14,177 nucleotides of DNA from an uncultured Pseudomonadota bacterium (GTDB lineage: Bacteria; Myxococcota_A; UBA9042; CAIXZC01), in contig CALGBT010000592.1 in assembly GCA_937884235.1 (NCBI GenBank), positions 1 through 14,177 of the forward strand, read 5' to 3'. Shown here one piece after another: positions 1-7,327 of the stretch (position 1 is the first letter of the stretch; the number at the start of each line of letters is the position of its first letter). Under the pieces are notes generated by a model. The model was not told where the DNA came from. It saw only the letters and a list, made by a program, of their open reading frames with translations, and did no database searches. The position numbers and the translations under genes were made by a program.

Positions 1-34
1 GGATGACACATATGAACGGCTCGCATGGCGCCTC

Positions 35-102
35 GCCGAGGTCGCGCAGCACCTCGGCAGCCACGGGAACAGGCCCTGCCTGTCAGCTTGGGAAGATGAC
101 AG
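35..102 (-). terminator. Hairpin-forming stretch after the small membrane protein gene (tentative)
   Basis: Two inverted repeats lie downstream of the stop codon at 108-110: arms 80-85/97-102 (CTGTCA/TGACAG, 11-nt loop) and arms 35-42/51-58 (GCCGAGGT/ACCTCGGC, 8-nt loop). Neither is followed by a clear T-tract in the minus direction, so intrinsic termination is only a guess. The leftmost 107 bases are too short to tell whether another minus-strand gene begins there; an ATG is readable at 26-24 in the minus direction with no convincing ribosome binding site. Confidence 0.25.
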
Positions 103-107
103 TCAAC

Positions 108-296
108 TCAGTGACCCAACAGACTCACGGTATTCGCTTGACCGGGGGGGACTTCCATCATGACGTGGGTTCGCATTTGCGCATCGCCCTCGTCGGCGGC
201 GGCAGACTGGATGGCGATAATTGCCAGGGCGACCAGCATGCCGAAAACAGCCATCACTATGAGATTCAAAACCAGTGCTTGCAGTGCCTTTTCCAT
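108..296 (-). CDS. Small single-pass membrane protein, possibly OadG-like
   Basis: A 62-residue protein starting MEKALQALVLNL, with one hydrophobic helix at about residues 5-29 and a short polar tail. The frame stays open further upstream to 359, with another ATG at 311-309. The perfect AAGGAGG just before 296 makes the ATG at 296 the likely start. A short N-terminus, one helix and an acidic tail resemble the gamma (OadG) subunits of sodium-pumping decarboxylases, which anchor a biotin-dependent carboxyltransferase, but the similarity is only in general pattern. A partner gene, if any, would lie left of the window. A run of seven C residues within the VPPG codons (144-150) makes the C-terminal reading frame sensitive to slippage or sequencing error. 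The 158-nt gap after the GH31 gene suggests it may be transcribed separately. Confidence 0.6.
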   Translation of the reverse strand: MEKALQALVLNLIVMAVFGMLVALAIIAIQSAAADEGDAQMRTHVMMEVPPGQANTVSLLGH

Positions 297-298
297 AA

Positions 299-308
299 CC
301 TCCTCCTT
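299..308 (-). promoter_or_regulatory. Strong ribosome binding site of the small membrane protein
   Basis: Read on the minus strand this is AAGGAGGAGG followed by TT and the ATG at 296-294. It decides the start: the in-frame ATG at 311-309 lies upstream of this site and has no comparable sequence before it. Confidence 0.7.
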
Positions 309-320
309 CATTATGAAACG

Positions 321-359
321 CGATGGCGGACCATCGATTCGTTGTGTCATTCCGTGCAA
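321..359 (-). promoter_or_regulatory. Weak promoter candidate overlapping an inverted repeat
   Basis: On the minus strand TTGCAC (359-354) is followed after 18 nt by GATGGT (335-330), a weaker version of the TTGACW-N18-TASGGT layout seen at the divergent promoters near 7160-7300. The -10 candidate overlaps a perfect inverted repeat, CGATGG/CCATCG (321-326 and 331-336, 4-nt loop), which could be an operator or leader hairpin. The match is poor and may be chance. Confidence 0.25.
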
Positions 360-454
360 CTTGGTACGTCTTTGCGACCGGGATGTAGGGGGGCCTGACG
401 GCGCTGAACCAGGGGACTTTAGAAGAATATTGAAATGGCCTGAAGGTCGTCTAT

Positions 455-2764
455 CTACGGTTCCTGGGACAGTCCGTGAAGACGCACTGAAAGCTCGGGA
501 GCGGGGTAGCCGGTCCCTCGAATTACGTTCCTCGATACCTTTACTTCACCACGCCCGGTACGAACCTCAATGCGCTCGTATCGGTGCGGTCCGTAGCCGT
601 CTCCGGCATCACTGTAGAGACGGTTGAAATTGCCCTTTTGCGGGGTCTTCGCTGAGGCCACATAGACGTGCCATTCCAACTCGTCACCATGAACCCGGGG
701 AAGCGCAGCACCATCCCGAACGAAGATCGGAATACGCGCCAGCGGGGCCTCGGCCACCATCGCCTGCCCCCCCTCAAGAATCTCCTCGGTCCAGAAATCG
801 AACCAGCGCCCAGGAGGCAACACCACCGTTCGGCTAGTGACCCCTTCTTCCATGATCGGAGCCACCAGCAACGACGGCCCCAGGAAGAATTGGTCATCGA
901 CCTCGCTGAGTTCGAATCGGTCCGGGAACTCCCAGAAGAGCGGCCGCACCAGCGGCGCCCCGGTCTGGCTCGCCTCATACGCCAGGGTGTAAAGGTAGGG
1001 CATCAGGGACGTGCGCAATTGCAGAAACTCGCGCACGATGGCCAACGTCGGCTCCCCGAAAACCCAGGGCTCCCGCCGGGGAGCGAAGACCGCACAGTGT
1101 GTCCGGAAAAAGGGCAGCAGAGCACCAGCCTGGAACCACCGTGTGAATAGCTCCGCCGAAGGATCCCCGCCAAAGCCGCCAATGTCCGGCCCGTTGTATG
1201 GGATCCCGGAAAGGCCTAAGCCCAGCGCGATGCGCACCGACTGACCCAACGTCCACCAGTCACTTTCGCAGTCGCCAGTCCACGTCCAGGCGTAGCGCTG
1301 CACCCCCGCCCAGCCCGACCGCGAGAGAATCCAGGGACGAGCCTCGGGGCGGGCTCGCTGCATCCCCTCGTACCCGGCCCGGGCCTCAAGCAGGGCATAG
1401 AGATTGTGCCCCTCCCGGTGGTCCCCACCGCGGCCGTCAAAGTCATGGCGAGTCGCCAACGGCAAAGTCGGCTCCCCGTGGGCCGCAAAAACGGCCACTT
1501 CGTTCATATCGTGCCAGATTCCGTCAACTCCCCAGTCGACGATGCGTCCGTAGTGGTCACCCCACCACTCCCGGGACTCAGCATTGGTGAAATCGGGGAA
1601 GGCACAGGGCCCGGGCCAGACCGGTCCCACTGCCAGTTCACCATCTGGATAACGGCAGAAAACCCCGGCCTCCAGGCCGCTGTCGTACACTTCGTAGCCC
1701 GGCTCAGCCTTGATGCCCGGGTCCAGGATCACCACCGTGCGCACGCCCCCTTCCCGCAACTCGCTGGTGAGGGCCGGCAGGTCCGGAAACCGCTTCTGGT
1801 CAACCGTGAACACCCGATACCCGTCCATATAATGGATGTCTAGATGGATGGCCTGCAACGGCAATTCGTGGTGCCGGAAGTCTGCCGCCAACTGGCGAAC
1901 TTCCGCCTCGTCCATGTAGCTCCAGCGGGCCTGGTGATAACCCAGCGCCCAGCGCGGCGGCATGGACGGACGCCCGGTGAGCGCGGAGTAGCGGTCCATG
2001 CAAAGCGACGGAGGGCCTACCGCCACGTAGTAGCGCAGCGCACCGCCGCCGAACTCGTGGCTACTGCCCTTCGCAAAACTGAAAGTAGAATTGAAGCTGT
2101 TCTCGAAATAGGCCAGATGCGAGCCTCCCTGTCGCATTGAGAGGTAGACGGGGACACTGATGTAAAGCGGGTCATCCCCATGCGTGTAGGCCCCCTTTGG
2201 CTCGCGATTCCAATTGCGAAAAGTATGGCCTCGCAAATTGAGTCGCCGTGTACGCTCCCCCAGTCCGTAGATGCGTTCATCGGCGGTGAGCTCGCCGGCA
2301 ACCCGCCACACTAGACCCTGCCGCGTGGGCGGCAAGTCGCTGCGGACCAGCGCGCCGTCCCTGAGCAACAGGCGAATCGCCCCCGTGGCATCAACCTCTA
2401 CACGCAGGCTCCGGCTGGTGACCGACCACCCAGTATCGGTGGCACTGTAGTCGGTGGAGACGGTGGGCCAGACGGAGCGGGCAATGGTATAGCCGACCGG
2501 CAGTTCACCGGGTTGCCAGGTGACTCGCACGAAATCCTCGGCCAGAAACTGGACCTCGAGCTGCGCCTCCTGGAAGATCAGCTTCAAGCCACCGGCCTGG
2601 GCATTCGCCGCCAGCACCGGCCCCGGCGCCACCGCCCGCTGCCGGGGTTCCCGTGGCAACTGCCGGCGGTCCACGCGGTCACGCTTGAAGCCATACAGCA
2701 GCGACTGGAAGGCATTGCCGAAACCAACAGCCTTGAGGCCCTTCAACTTGGTCCAGAGGTTCAT
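455..2764 (-). CDS. Glycoside hydrolase family 31 alpha-glucosidase
   Basis: A 769-residue GH31 enzyme, a retaining hydrolase of terminal alpha-glucosidic (or related alpha-glycosidic) bonds. The N-terminal beta-domain spans about 60-255, the (beta/alpha)8 barrel about 268-600, and C-terminal beta-domains follow. The signature GIWHDMNE puts the nucleophile at D419. RSGWAGVQRYAWTWTGD gives the acid/base D498. PDIGGFGG (526-533) and RTH (554-556) are further active-site elements. No signal peptide is visible; residues 1-27 form a basic, amphipathic-looking segment, so the enzyme is probably cytoplasmic or loosely membrane-associated. Its ATG lies one base after the TGA of the upstream outer-membrane protein gene and has no good Shine-Dalgarno sequence, so translation is probably coupled. 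Exact specificity (maltose, isomaltose, xyloside, glycolipid) cannot be read from the motifs. Confidence 0.95.
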   Translation of the reverse strand: MNLWTKLKGLKAVGFGNAFQSLLYGFKRDRVDRRQLPREPRQRAVAPGPVLAANAQAGGLKLIFQEAQLEVQFLAEDFVRVTWQPGELPVGYTIARSVWPTVSTDYSATDTGWSVTSRSLRVEVDATGAIRLLLRDGALVRSDLPPTRQGLVWRVAGELTADERIYGLGERTRRLNLRGHTFRNWNREPKGAYTHGDDPLYISVPVYLSMRQGGSHLAYFENSFNSTFSFAKGSSHEFGGGALRYYVAVGPPSLCMDRYSALTGRPSMPPRWALGYHQARWSYMDEAEVRQLAADFRHHELPLQAIHLDIHYMDGYRVFTVDQKRFPDLPALTSELREGGVRTVVILDPGIKAEPGYEVYDSGLEAGVFCRYPDGELAVGPVWPGPCAFPDFTNAESREWWGDHYGRIVDWGVDGIWHDMNEVAVFAAHGEPTLPLATRHDFDGRGGDHREGHNLYALLEARAGYEGMQRARPEARPWILSRSGWAGVQRYAWTWTGDCESDWWTLGQSVRIALGLGLSGIPYNGPDIGGFGGDPSAELFTRWFQAGALLPFFRTHCAVFAPRREPWVFGEPTLAIVREFLQLRTSLMPYLYTLAYEASQTGAPLVRPLFWEFPDRFELSEVDDQFFLGPSLLVAPIMEEGVTSRTVVLPPGRWFDFWTEEILEGGQAMVAEAPLARIPIFVRDGAALPRVHGDELEWHVYVASAKTPQKGNFNRLYSDAGDGYGPHRYERIEVRTGRGEVKVSRNVIRGTGYPAPELSVRLHGLSQEP

Positions 2765-2765
2765 G

Positions 2766-4049
2766 TCACATGGTCCATGAGAGGTCGAGGCCGAGGGCAG
2801 TATTGGAGCCCACGCCTTTGGCGTTGCTCGGCGGGTTCGACTTGCTCTCCTGATTGTTGATCATCTCGAACCAATTTCGCACCAGTGCCAGCCCCACCCG
2901 CAGACCTCCCGATGGGTACCAGCGAACCCCGGTGGCGACGCCGTGGCGGTCGCCGTTGGGATTCTCCACGGTGATTGACTCTGGCGGGATGGGTGACCAG
3001 TCGTGCTGATACCCGACCATGACCTCCCAGCCCGGTGCGAAACGATGCAGTAGGCCAACACCGATATTGAGGGAATTGCCATAGCGTCGCGGCGACACGA
3101 GCCCGGTCAGCCCCATAATCGGCTGACCCAGAGTCGTCCGTTGCTCCTGATTCACCTGATAGTGCCAGTAGCGAATATCCGCAGCCAATTCGAAATCCGT
3201 GGCAATCTCGTAGTTGATGCCGCCCTGCAACGTAAAGGGGATGGCAAAAGTGGTCTTCTGGGTGGACGTCACCACCTCGCCGTCCGCGCTGGTGAAGGTC
3301 ACATCGCCCTCCAGTTCTACCGGCACGCCACTGGCAAAGACAGCCCCCAGACGCAGCCCTGGAGTCGGCTCGAAGAGCAATCCCAGGTCCCAGGAAACGG
3401 CGTAGTCAACCCCCTCAATGTCCAGGCGCCCGTCATACTCTTCGATGCCCTCCTTGAACTTGTTGTCCGGATTGTTGAGCACCGAGGCATTGAGCATGCT
3501 GGCAACGCTCAGATACATGGTCAGCAAGTTGACGTTGGCACCGACCGCAAGCTGGTCGGTTACCTGGTAGGCCACGCTGGTGGTAAACCGGGCGGCAATG
3601 AAGAGCGCATCCAAGGCCAGGTATCGGGTTGGCTCATCTATGGGCAGAGCAGTCCCGAAAACGTTAGGGGCATAGGCCGCAATGCCCGCTCGAAAGCGCC
3701 GGGTCCCAAAATCCGTAGTGAACCCCAGAAACGGATTCAGCGCCTGGGCCCGGTCCGGGACGATGTTCTCCTCGGGGTGCAATGCCCCCTCGCTGTCATA
3801 CAGTCGAGTCTCGGCACCGACCAGCCACCAGGCCAGGGAGAGATATGATGTCGAGCCACTGGTCAAGACCAGCCCGGCCGGATTGTGGAAGATTGCCGTG
3901 GCGTCGTCGGGCTTGGCAATAACCGCAAACATCCCCATGCGGCGAGTGCCGAATTCCATGTTCGAGAAACCACCAGCCTGAAGGGTGGCGCTCCCACCAA
4001 GGAGCGCCAGCAGAACCCCCAGCACCCTACATGGTCCACTGAACGTCAA
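2766..4049 (-). CDS. FadL/OmpP1-family outer-membrane protein (second of a tandem pair)
   Basis: A 427-residue beta-barrel of the FadL/Toluene_X type, a family that passes hydrophobic molecules across the outer membrane. A signal peptide (R8, hydrophobic 9-23, cleavage near LQA/GG at 25) precedes the N-terminal hatch with the family's DDATAIFHNPAGL stretch (NPAGL at 56-60). Alternating beta-strand sequence runs to a terminal SWTM. Length is normal for the family. The TTG start at 4049 is preceded by GGAGGTGA and overlaps the upstream gene by 23 nt. A GTG at 4025, one base after the upstream stop, is the alternative, but it would remove the only basic residue of the signal peptide. It is paralogous to the gene just upstream; both have the NPA motif at the same residue number and end in WTM. 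The substrate is unknown. Confidence 0.88.
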   Translation of the reverse strand: MTFSGPCRVLGVLLALLGGSATLQAGGFSNMEFGTRRMGMFAVIAKPDDATAIFHNPAGLVLTSGSTSYLSLAWWLVGAETRLYDSEGALHPEENIVPDRAQALNPFLGFTTDFGTRRFRAGIAAYAPNVFGTALPIDEPTRYLALDALFIAARFTTSVAYQVTDQLAVGANVNLLTMYLSVASMLNASVLNNPDNKFKEGIEEYDGRLDIEGVDYAVSWDLGLLFEPTPGLRLGAVFASGVPVELEGDVTFTSADGEVVTSTQKTTFAIPFTLQGGINYEIATDFELAADIRYWHYQVNQEQRTTLGQPIMGLTGLVSPRRYGNSLNIGVGLLHRFAPGWEVMVGYQHDWSPIPPESITVENPNGDRHGVATGVRWYPSGGLRVGLALVRNWFEMINNQESKSNPPSNAKGVGSNTALGLDLSWTM

Positions 4050-5259
4050 CCGTCACCTCCGTCATGCTCGCCCGTACCTTGGCGTTGAAAGGGTCAGGCA
4101 ATGCGCTCCCCTGGATGTCCAGCAGATCAAACCAGGTCTGGGCCACACCCACGCCGACATCAAGTCCAGGAAGAACCTCCAATTTCGCCCCGAGGCCAAC
4201 ACTCTGCCCGTCACGGGTGGGATCGACCAACTGGTACGTATTGGCCGGGGCTCCCGAGAACTCCTGTTCATAGCCAACCATTACTTCGAGTCCAGGAGAG
4301 GGTAGATATGAGAGCCCCGTCGACCAGGCGTAGGATTGCTCGTAGTTCCTCGGTATGCCCACCTCACCGATGCCCGCCCCATAATTGGAGCGCTCTTCCT
4401 GGTGGACCTGGAAATGCCACATACGCACATCTGCTGCCAGCGCGAAATGCTCGGCGAAGGTCCAACGAGCCCCTCCGCTGAGCTGAAACGGAATGGCGAA
4501 GGAGGTGGTGTGGGTCAAACTCGTGCCGCGCACATCGCCGGCCATCTCCATGAGGGTGCCAGTCTCAAAGACGACCCCAATCTCCAGCGGGCGGACCGGG
4601 CGAAAATGGAATCCCAGATTGAAGTTGTAGGACGTGCCGCTCCCCTCTCGCTCCAACAGATTGCCCACCTCTTCGGGCAGAATTCCGGAGTTGGCCGCAG
4701 TCGCCCCCAACGACCACTGTCGCCTTGTGTGGAGCAGGCTGATGCCCACGCCAAGGTTGAATTTCGGGCTGATGCGAAAGGCGGCAACGGTACCCCAGCG
4801 CAAGGTCCAGGCGGTATCGTTGACCAGGCTGACGTTGCTCAGCGCCGTTGGGGCGAATTCCAGCCAGCGGGCCCGGGCCAGATTGACGGAAGTGCCGATG
4901 CGCAACCACGGGACCCCGAAGTCACTCACCGCCGCGAGATAGGGCAGATGGCCGTACCAGTGCTCGGGAGTAATCTCCTGGGCGGGGGCAAGTTGTCCCT
5001 CGGCATCATAAACACGCAGCCCCATGGCCCCGACAGATGCGGTGTGCCCGACGTAAAGGGTAGTCCCCGGGAGCAGCAGCAAACACGCCGGGTTATGGGT
5101 CATGGCGGTGCCATCGTCAGCATGGGCGATGACGGCCCTCGCAGCCATCCTGCGAACCCCGAAATCCGTGGCCAGATAACCTTCGGCACGCACCATGGCC
5201 GGGGCAACCAGCAAGAGCATCAGACCCCAAGAGGCCCAGACTGTTGACCGCTTGCGCAA
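4027..5259 (-). CDS. FadL/OmpP1-like outer-membrane protein (first of a tandem pair)
   Basis: A 410-residue outer-membrane barrel related to FadL. The signal peptide begins MRKRSTVWASWG, with a hydrophobic core to about 21 and likely cleavage after VRA at 25. The hatch motif reads DDGTAMTHNPACL, with NPACL at 56-60, so the usual Gly of NPAGL is Cys here. The rest alternates short beta-strands and turns and ends in QWTM. The start is a TTG directly abutting the TAG of the preceding lipocalin gene, with GGAGGAG a few bases upstream. The first ATG (residue 14) would cut off the basic part of the signal peptide. The 3' end contains the ribosome binding site of the next paralogue. Two diverged copies side by side suggest two substrate ranges or a hetero-pair; the sequence does not decide. 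Confidence 0.83.
   Translation of the reverse strand: MRKRSTVWASWGLMLLLVAPAMVRAEGYLATDFGVRRMAARAVIAHADDGTAMTHNPACLLLLPGTTLYVGHTASVGAMGLRVYDAEGQLAPAQEITPEHWYGHLPYLAAVSDFGVPWLRIGTSVNLARARWLEFAPTALSNVSLVNDTAWTLRWGTVAAFRISPKFNLGVGISLLHTRRQWSLGATAANSGILPEEVGNLLEREGSGTSYNFNLGFHFRPVRPLEIGVVFETGTLMEMAGDVRGTSLTHTTSFAIPFQLSGGARWTFAEHFALAADVRMWHFQVHQEERSNYGAGIGEVGIPRNYEQSYAWSTGLSYLPSPGLEVMVGYEQEFSGAPANTYQLVDPTRDGQSVGLGAKLEVLPGLDVGVGVAQTWFDLLDIQGSALPDPFNAKVRASMTEVTVDVQWTM
4053..4060 (-). promoter_or_regulatory. Ribosome binding site supporting a TTG start inside the upstream gene
   Basis: The minus strand reads GGAGGTGA, then CGG, then TTG at 4049. It lies within the last codons of the upstream FadL-like gene and favours the TTG over the GTG at 4025 as start of the second paralogue. 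Confidence 0.6.
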
Positions 5260-6351
5260 CTACTCCTCCGAGAGGACGATGCTCTCCATGAGCGCCGGCC
5301 CGTTTAGTTCTGTAGTTTGCCCATCAACAGTCAGCGTCAGGTCCGCTGCCCCTTCCAATCGATAGACAACGGGATTGCCCGCCACCCACTTCACCACTTG
5401 TTTCTGGGCCGCGCTGAGCTGGTCGAGGATGGCATCGCGGTCCCACAGCTTGCCGCCACTGAACGTACCTTGCAGATGGACTCTATCCCCGGCCTTGCCA
5501 TATTCAATTTCGTAGGTGGTCGCGTACTCGTGCCCCTGAGGATCCTTCTTCTTCTCTTTGCCGCTCAGTTTCAAGGGCGCACCAAAGGAAATGACTCCCT
5601 TGCGGTCCGTTACCATCACCTGAACGATCTGCCCTTCCCCCACCTTCTTCTGGGGTTCCTGAATGAGCAGCGCCACCGTGTAGTCCTGATGGAAGAACCT
5701 CACAGTATACATTCGCTTGCAATAATCCGTGGCCAGGAGGGTCTGGGCCCAGTGGTCGACGAAAGCATCGCCATCAAACTGAAAGGAATCCCCGTCGATG
5801 GTGACCTCGCCCGAGATCGTCGCCCGAGGCACGTGGTTGAAAACCTGCACCCAGTTATCCTTCCCGACGGTGTACTTGCCGGTGTGCAGTCTCGCTCCTC
5901 TGGTCCACGGCTTGAGCTCCAGCGCCATGGCTACGTTCTTTTCCTTGATGCGCAACACTCCCTTGCCATCCTTCAAGGCCATCCAGTTGGTGCCCACGCC
6001 GATGCGCCCAATCTTGGAATCCTCCCCCCACTCAGACTGCTTGTACTCGAAGACGTAATGCTTGCCCTCCTTGCCCGGATGTCTGAATGCCAGATTGACC
6101 GCAGCTGACCCGGCAAAGACCCCGATATTGGAGTAGAGGAAATTGAGATACATGATGTGACCCTGCTTCGAGCGGGCCGCCACGGTCCAGCTTTCAGTGA
6201 AGTACTTACCCGTGGTGGGATGGCGCTGCCAGTCAGTGGCGCTGGTCTCCTGATGGCGCTTTCCCTTCTCCACGAGCTTGATCTGCGCGGTGCCCACCGT
6301 TGGCAGCAGCAATAGTAGGCAGACGGTTACGACAAACACTCCCCGCCTCAT
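5260..6351 (-). CDS. Secreted CrtC/Svf1-type lipocalin-fold protein
   Basis: A 363-residue protein with a clear signal peptide (MRR, hydrophobic 5-16, likely cleavage after VGTA at 22). The body resembles the two-lobed lipocalin clan that contains carotenoid hydratase CrtC, AttH and eukaryotic Svf1. Evidence is the 'YSNIG' strand near 73-77 and the central block from PRA (175-177) through FDGDAFVDHW (192-201), which matches the family pattern of P-x-A, G, then G-x-x-x-D-H-x-W. These proteins bind or modify hydrophobic molecules such as lipids and carotenoids. A periplasmic carrier or lipid-modifying role next to two FadL-like barrels is therefore plausible but inferred. The ATG overlaps the upstream TGA (ATGA) and is preceded by GAGGAGG and a 4-nt spacer. 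A lysine-rich loop (GKEKKKD, 264-270) is unusual. Confidence 0.72.
   Translation of the reverse strand: MRRGVFVVTVCLLLLLPTVGTAQIKLVEKGKRHQETSATDWQRHPTTGKYFTESWTVAARSKQGHIMYLNFLYSNIGVFAGSAAVNLAFRHPGKEGKHYVFEYKQSEWGEDSKIGRIGVGTNWMALKDGKGVLRIKEKNVAMALELKPWTRGARLHTGKYTVGKDNWVQVFNHVPRATISGEVTIDGDSFQFDGDAFVDHWAQTLLATDYCKRMYTVRFFHQDYTVALLIQEPQKKVGEGQIVQVMVTDRKGVISFGAPLKLSGKEKKKDPQGHEYATTYEIEYGKAGDRVHLQGTFSGGKLWDRDAILDQLSAAQKQVVKWVAGNPVVYRLEGAADLTLTVDGQTTELNGPALMESIVLSEE
5263..5269 (-). promoter_or_regulatory. Ribosome binding site for a TTG start abutting the previous stop
   Basis: The minus strand reads GGAGGAG, TAG (stop of the lipocalin gene), then TTG at 5259-5257. The site lies in the last sense codons of the lipocalin gene and supports a non-ATG start for the first FadL-like gene. 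Confidence 0.6.
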
Positions 6352-7133
6352 TCCGCCTCCTCGACGGTGGCTTCGGTGGCGAGAAAGGTGAACTCAAAAG
6401 CCCAGGCATCCATGGTGCCATCTTGGTCGAGGTCGAGATCAGGCTCGATCTCCGCATCGGCCAGGAAAGTCGCCAGAGGGAGGCTCAGGATCTTGATCGC
6501 CTCGCCATCTTCCATGGTCAGAGCCCCCACCAGACTGCCCTGGGTCAAAGCCGTGCCGTCCTCGCTCACCACACCTGCAACGTCCAGTTCATTGACCGGC
6601 AACGTTGGCGGATCGAGGGCCGCGTTGGGCAACACCAGCTTCGAGGGTTCAGAGGACTGAAAGAGGTCGCCTTGCAAAACACAATTGAGGGGGGCTCCTT
6701 CGTCAATGAACTTGTACCCGTCTCCCGCAACCTCGCCAGCACCCAACTGGAATATCAGCGCCCCGCTCTCACGGTCATCACTCTGCACCTGAAAAAGAAC
6801 GTTCAGGCCGTCGATGGCGATCTGCTCCACAAAGTAGTTGTTGAGGGTATCGGCCACGAGCCCTTCAAAGGGCCCCACCAGAATCAACTCGGAGATGCGA
6901 AAGGCACGACCTGCCAGGCTGGCAACGACGACATCGGATGGTTGCACCTGGACGTCAGTGGGTACTGCGCCCCCCGTGCAATTACACTCCACTTCGCAAG
7001 CAGCGGGTTGCGAAGTCGGGTTGAGGGGGTCGCCAGGCAGCGCCCCGTCCCCCAGGCCAGTGTAGGTTTCATCTATTCCGCAGGCGGCAAAGTGCAGAGC
7101 GAAGCAGACCAGAAGCAGAACCAATTTGCGCAT
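6348..7133 (-). CDS. Lipoprotein of unknown function, first gene of the envelope operon
   Basis: A 261-residue lipoprotein. MRKLVLLLVCFALHFAAC is a lipoprotein signal with C18 as the lipidated cysteine (FAAC is a somewhat relaxed lipobox). A flexible Pro/Gly-rich linker with a Cys cluster (C47, C51, C53 region) follows. The rest is a beta-rich body without a recognised enzyme motif. A DLDQDGTMD loop at about 235-242 resembles a calcium-binding DxDxDG loop. The ATG at 7133 is chosen because GGGAG lies 7 nt before it and the basic signal start follows. An in-frame TTG at 7151 has less support. It sits at the head of the operon, 27 nt from a promoter-like -10. Its role may be an outer-membrane accessory or ligand-binding factor of the lipocalin/FadL set, but the family is not recognised. 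Confidence 0.8.
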   Translation of the reverse strand: MRKLVLLLVCFALHFAACGIDETYTGLGDGALPGDPLNPTSQPAACEVECNCTGGAVPTDVQVQPSDVVVASLAGRAFRISELILVGPFEGLVADTLNNYFVEQIAIDGLNVLFQVQSDDRESGALIFQLGAGEVAGDGYKFIDEGAPLNCVLQGDLFQSSEPSKLVLPNAALDPPTLPVNELDVAGVVSEDGTALTQGSLVGALTMEDGEAIKILSLPLATFLADAEIEPDLDLDQDGTMDAWAFEFTFLATEATVEEAE

Positions 7134-7160
7134 GATGTAACTCCCGTGCAAGTGCTGTTT

Positions 7161-7190
7161 ACCCTAACGCGTGCGCGAAAGCGCTGTCAA
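7161..7190 (-). promoter_or_regulatory. Promoter of the lipoprotein-lipocalin-FadL-GH31 operon
   Basis: The minus strand reads TTGACA (7190-7185), an 18-nt spacer, then TAGGGT (7166-7161), 27 nt before the ATG at 7133. The spacer contains GCGC/GCGC around a TTTC loop. The -35 is a perfect consensus match. The -10 keeps the key T, A and final T. The same layout occurs on the opposite strand at 7272-7301. Confidence 0.55.
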
Positions 7191-7271
7191 GGCTGACGAG
7201 ACCACTTTGAGGCGCCCCGCGCAACGACGCAATGCGCCACACAAGTTACGCTTTTTACTGCCGTTTTGGGC

Positions 7272-7301
7272 TTGACTACCGGCCTACAATTCGGGTACGG
7301 T
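7272..7301 (+). promoter_or_regulatory. Promoter of the transcarbamylase gene
   Basis: TTGACT (7272-7277), an 18-nt spacer, then TACGGT (7296-7301), 26 nt before the ATG at 7328. A TACAAT at 7285-7290 resembles a -10 more closely but is only 7 nt from this -35 and has no good -35 of its own. The mirror-image promoter on the minus strand supports the 18-nt reading. Confidence 0.5.
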
Positions 7302-7327
7302 CACGGCGCTTAACGCTAGGAGGTAGC

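Noticed and set aside
1..107. Start of another minus-strand gene at the left edge
   Set aside because: An ATG is readable at 26-24, but only nine codons remain in the window, with no clear ribosome binding site, so it cannot be supported.
4336..5247. 303-codon plus-strand frame opposite the first FadL-like gene
   Set aside because: No ribosome binding site and no recognisable domain; it mirrors a minus-strand gene with signal peptide and family motif.
6300..7196. 298-codon plus-strand frame opposite the lipoprotein gene
   Set aside because: It spans the lipoprotein start and the promoter region and has no family features. The opposite frame has a lipobox, a ribosome binding site and an ATGA junction to the next gene.
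7232..7327. N-terminal extension of the transcarbamylase by 32 residues
   Set aside because: The extension runs across the TTGACT-N18-TACGGT promoter, has no ribosome binding site, and AGGAGG lies directly before the ATG at 7328.
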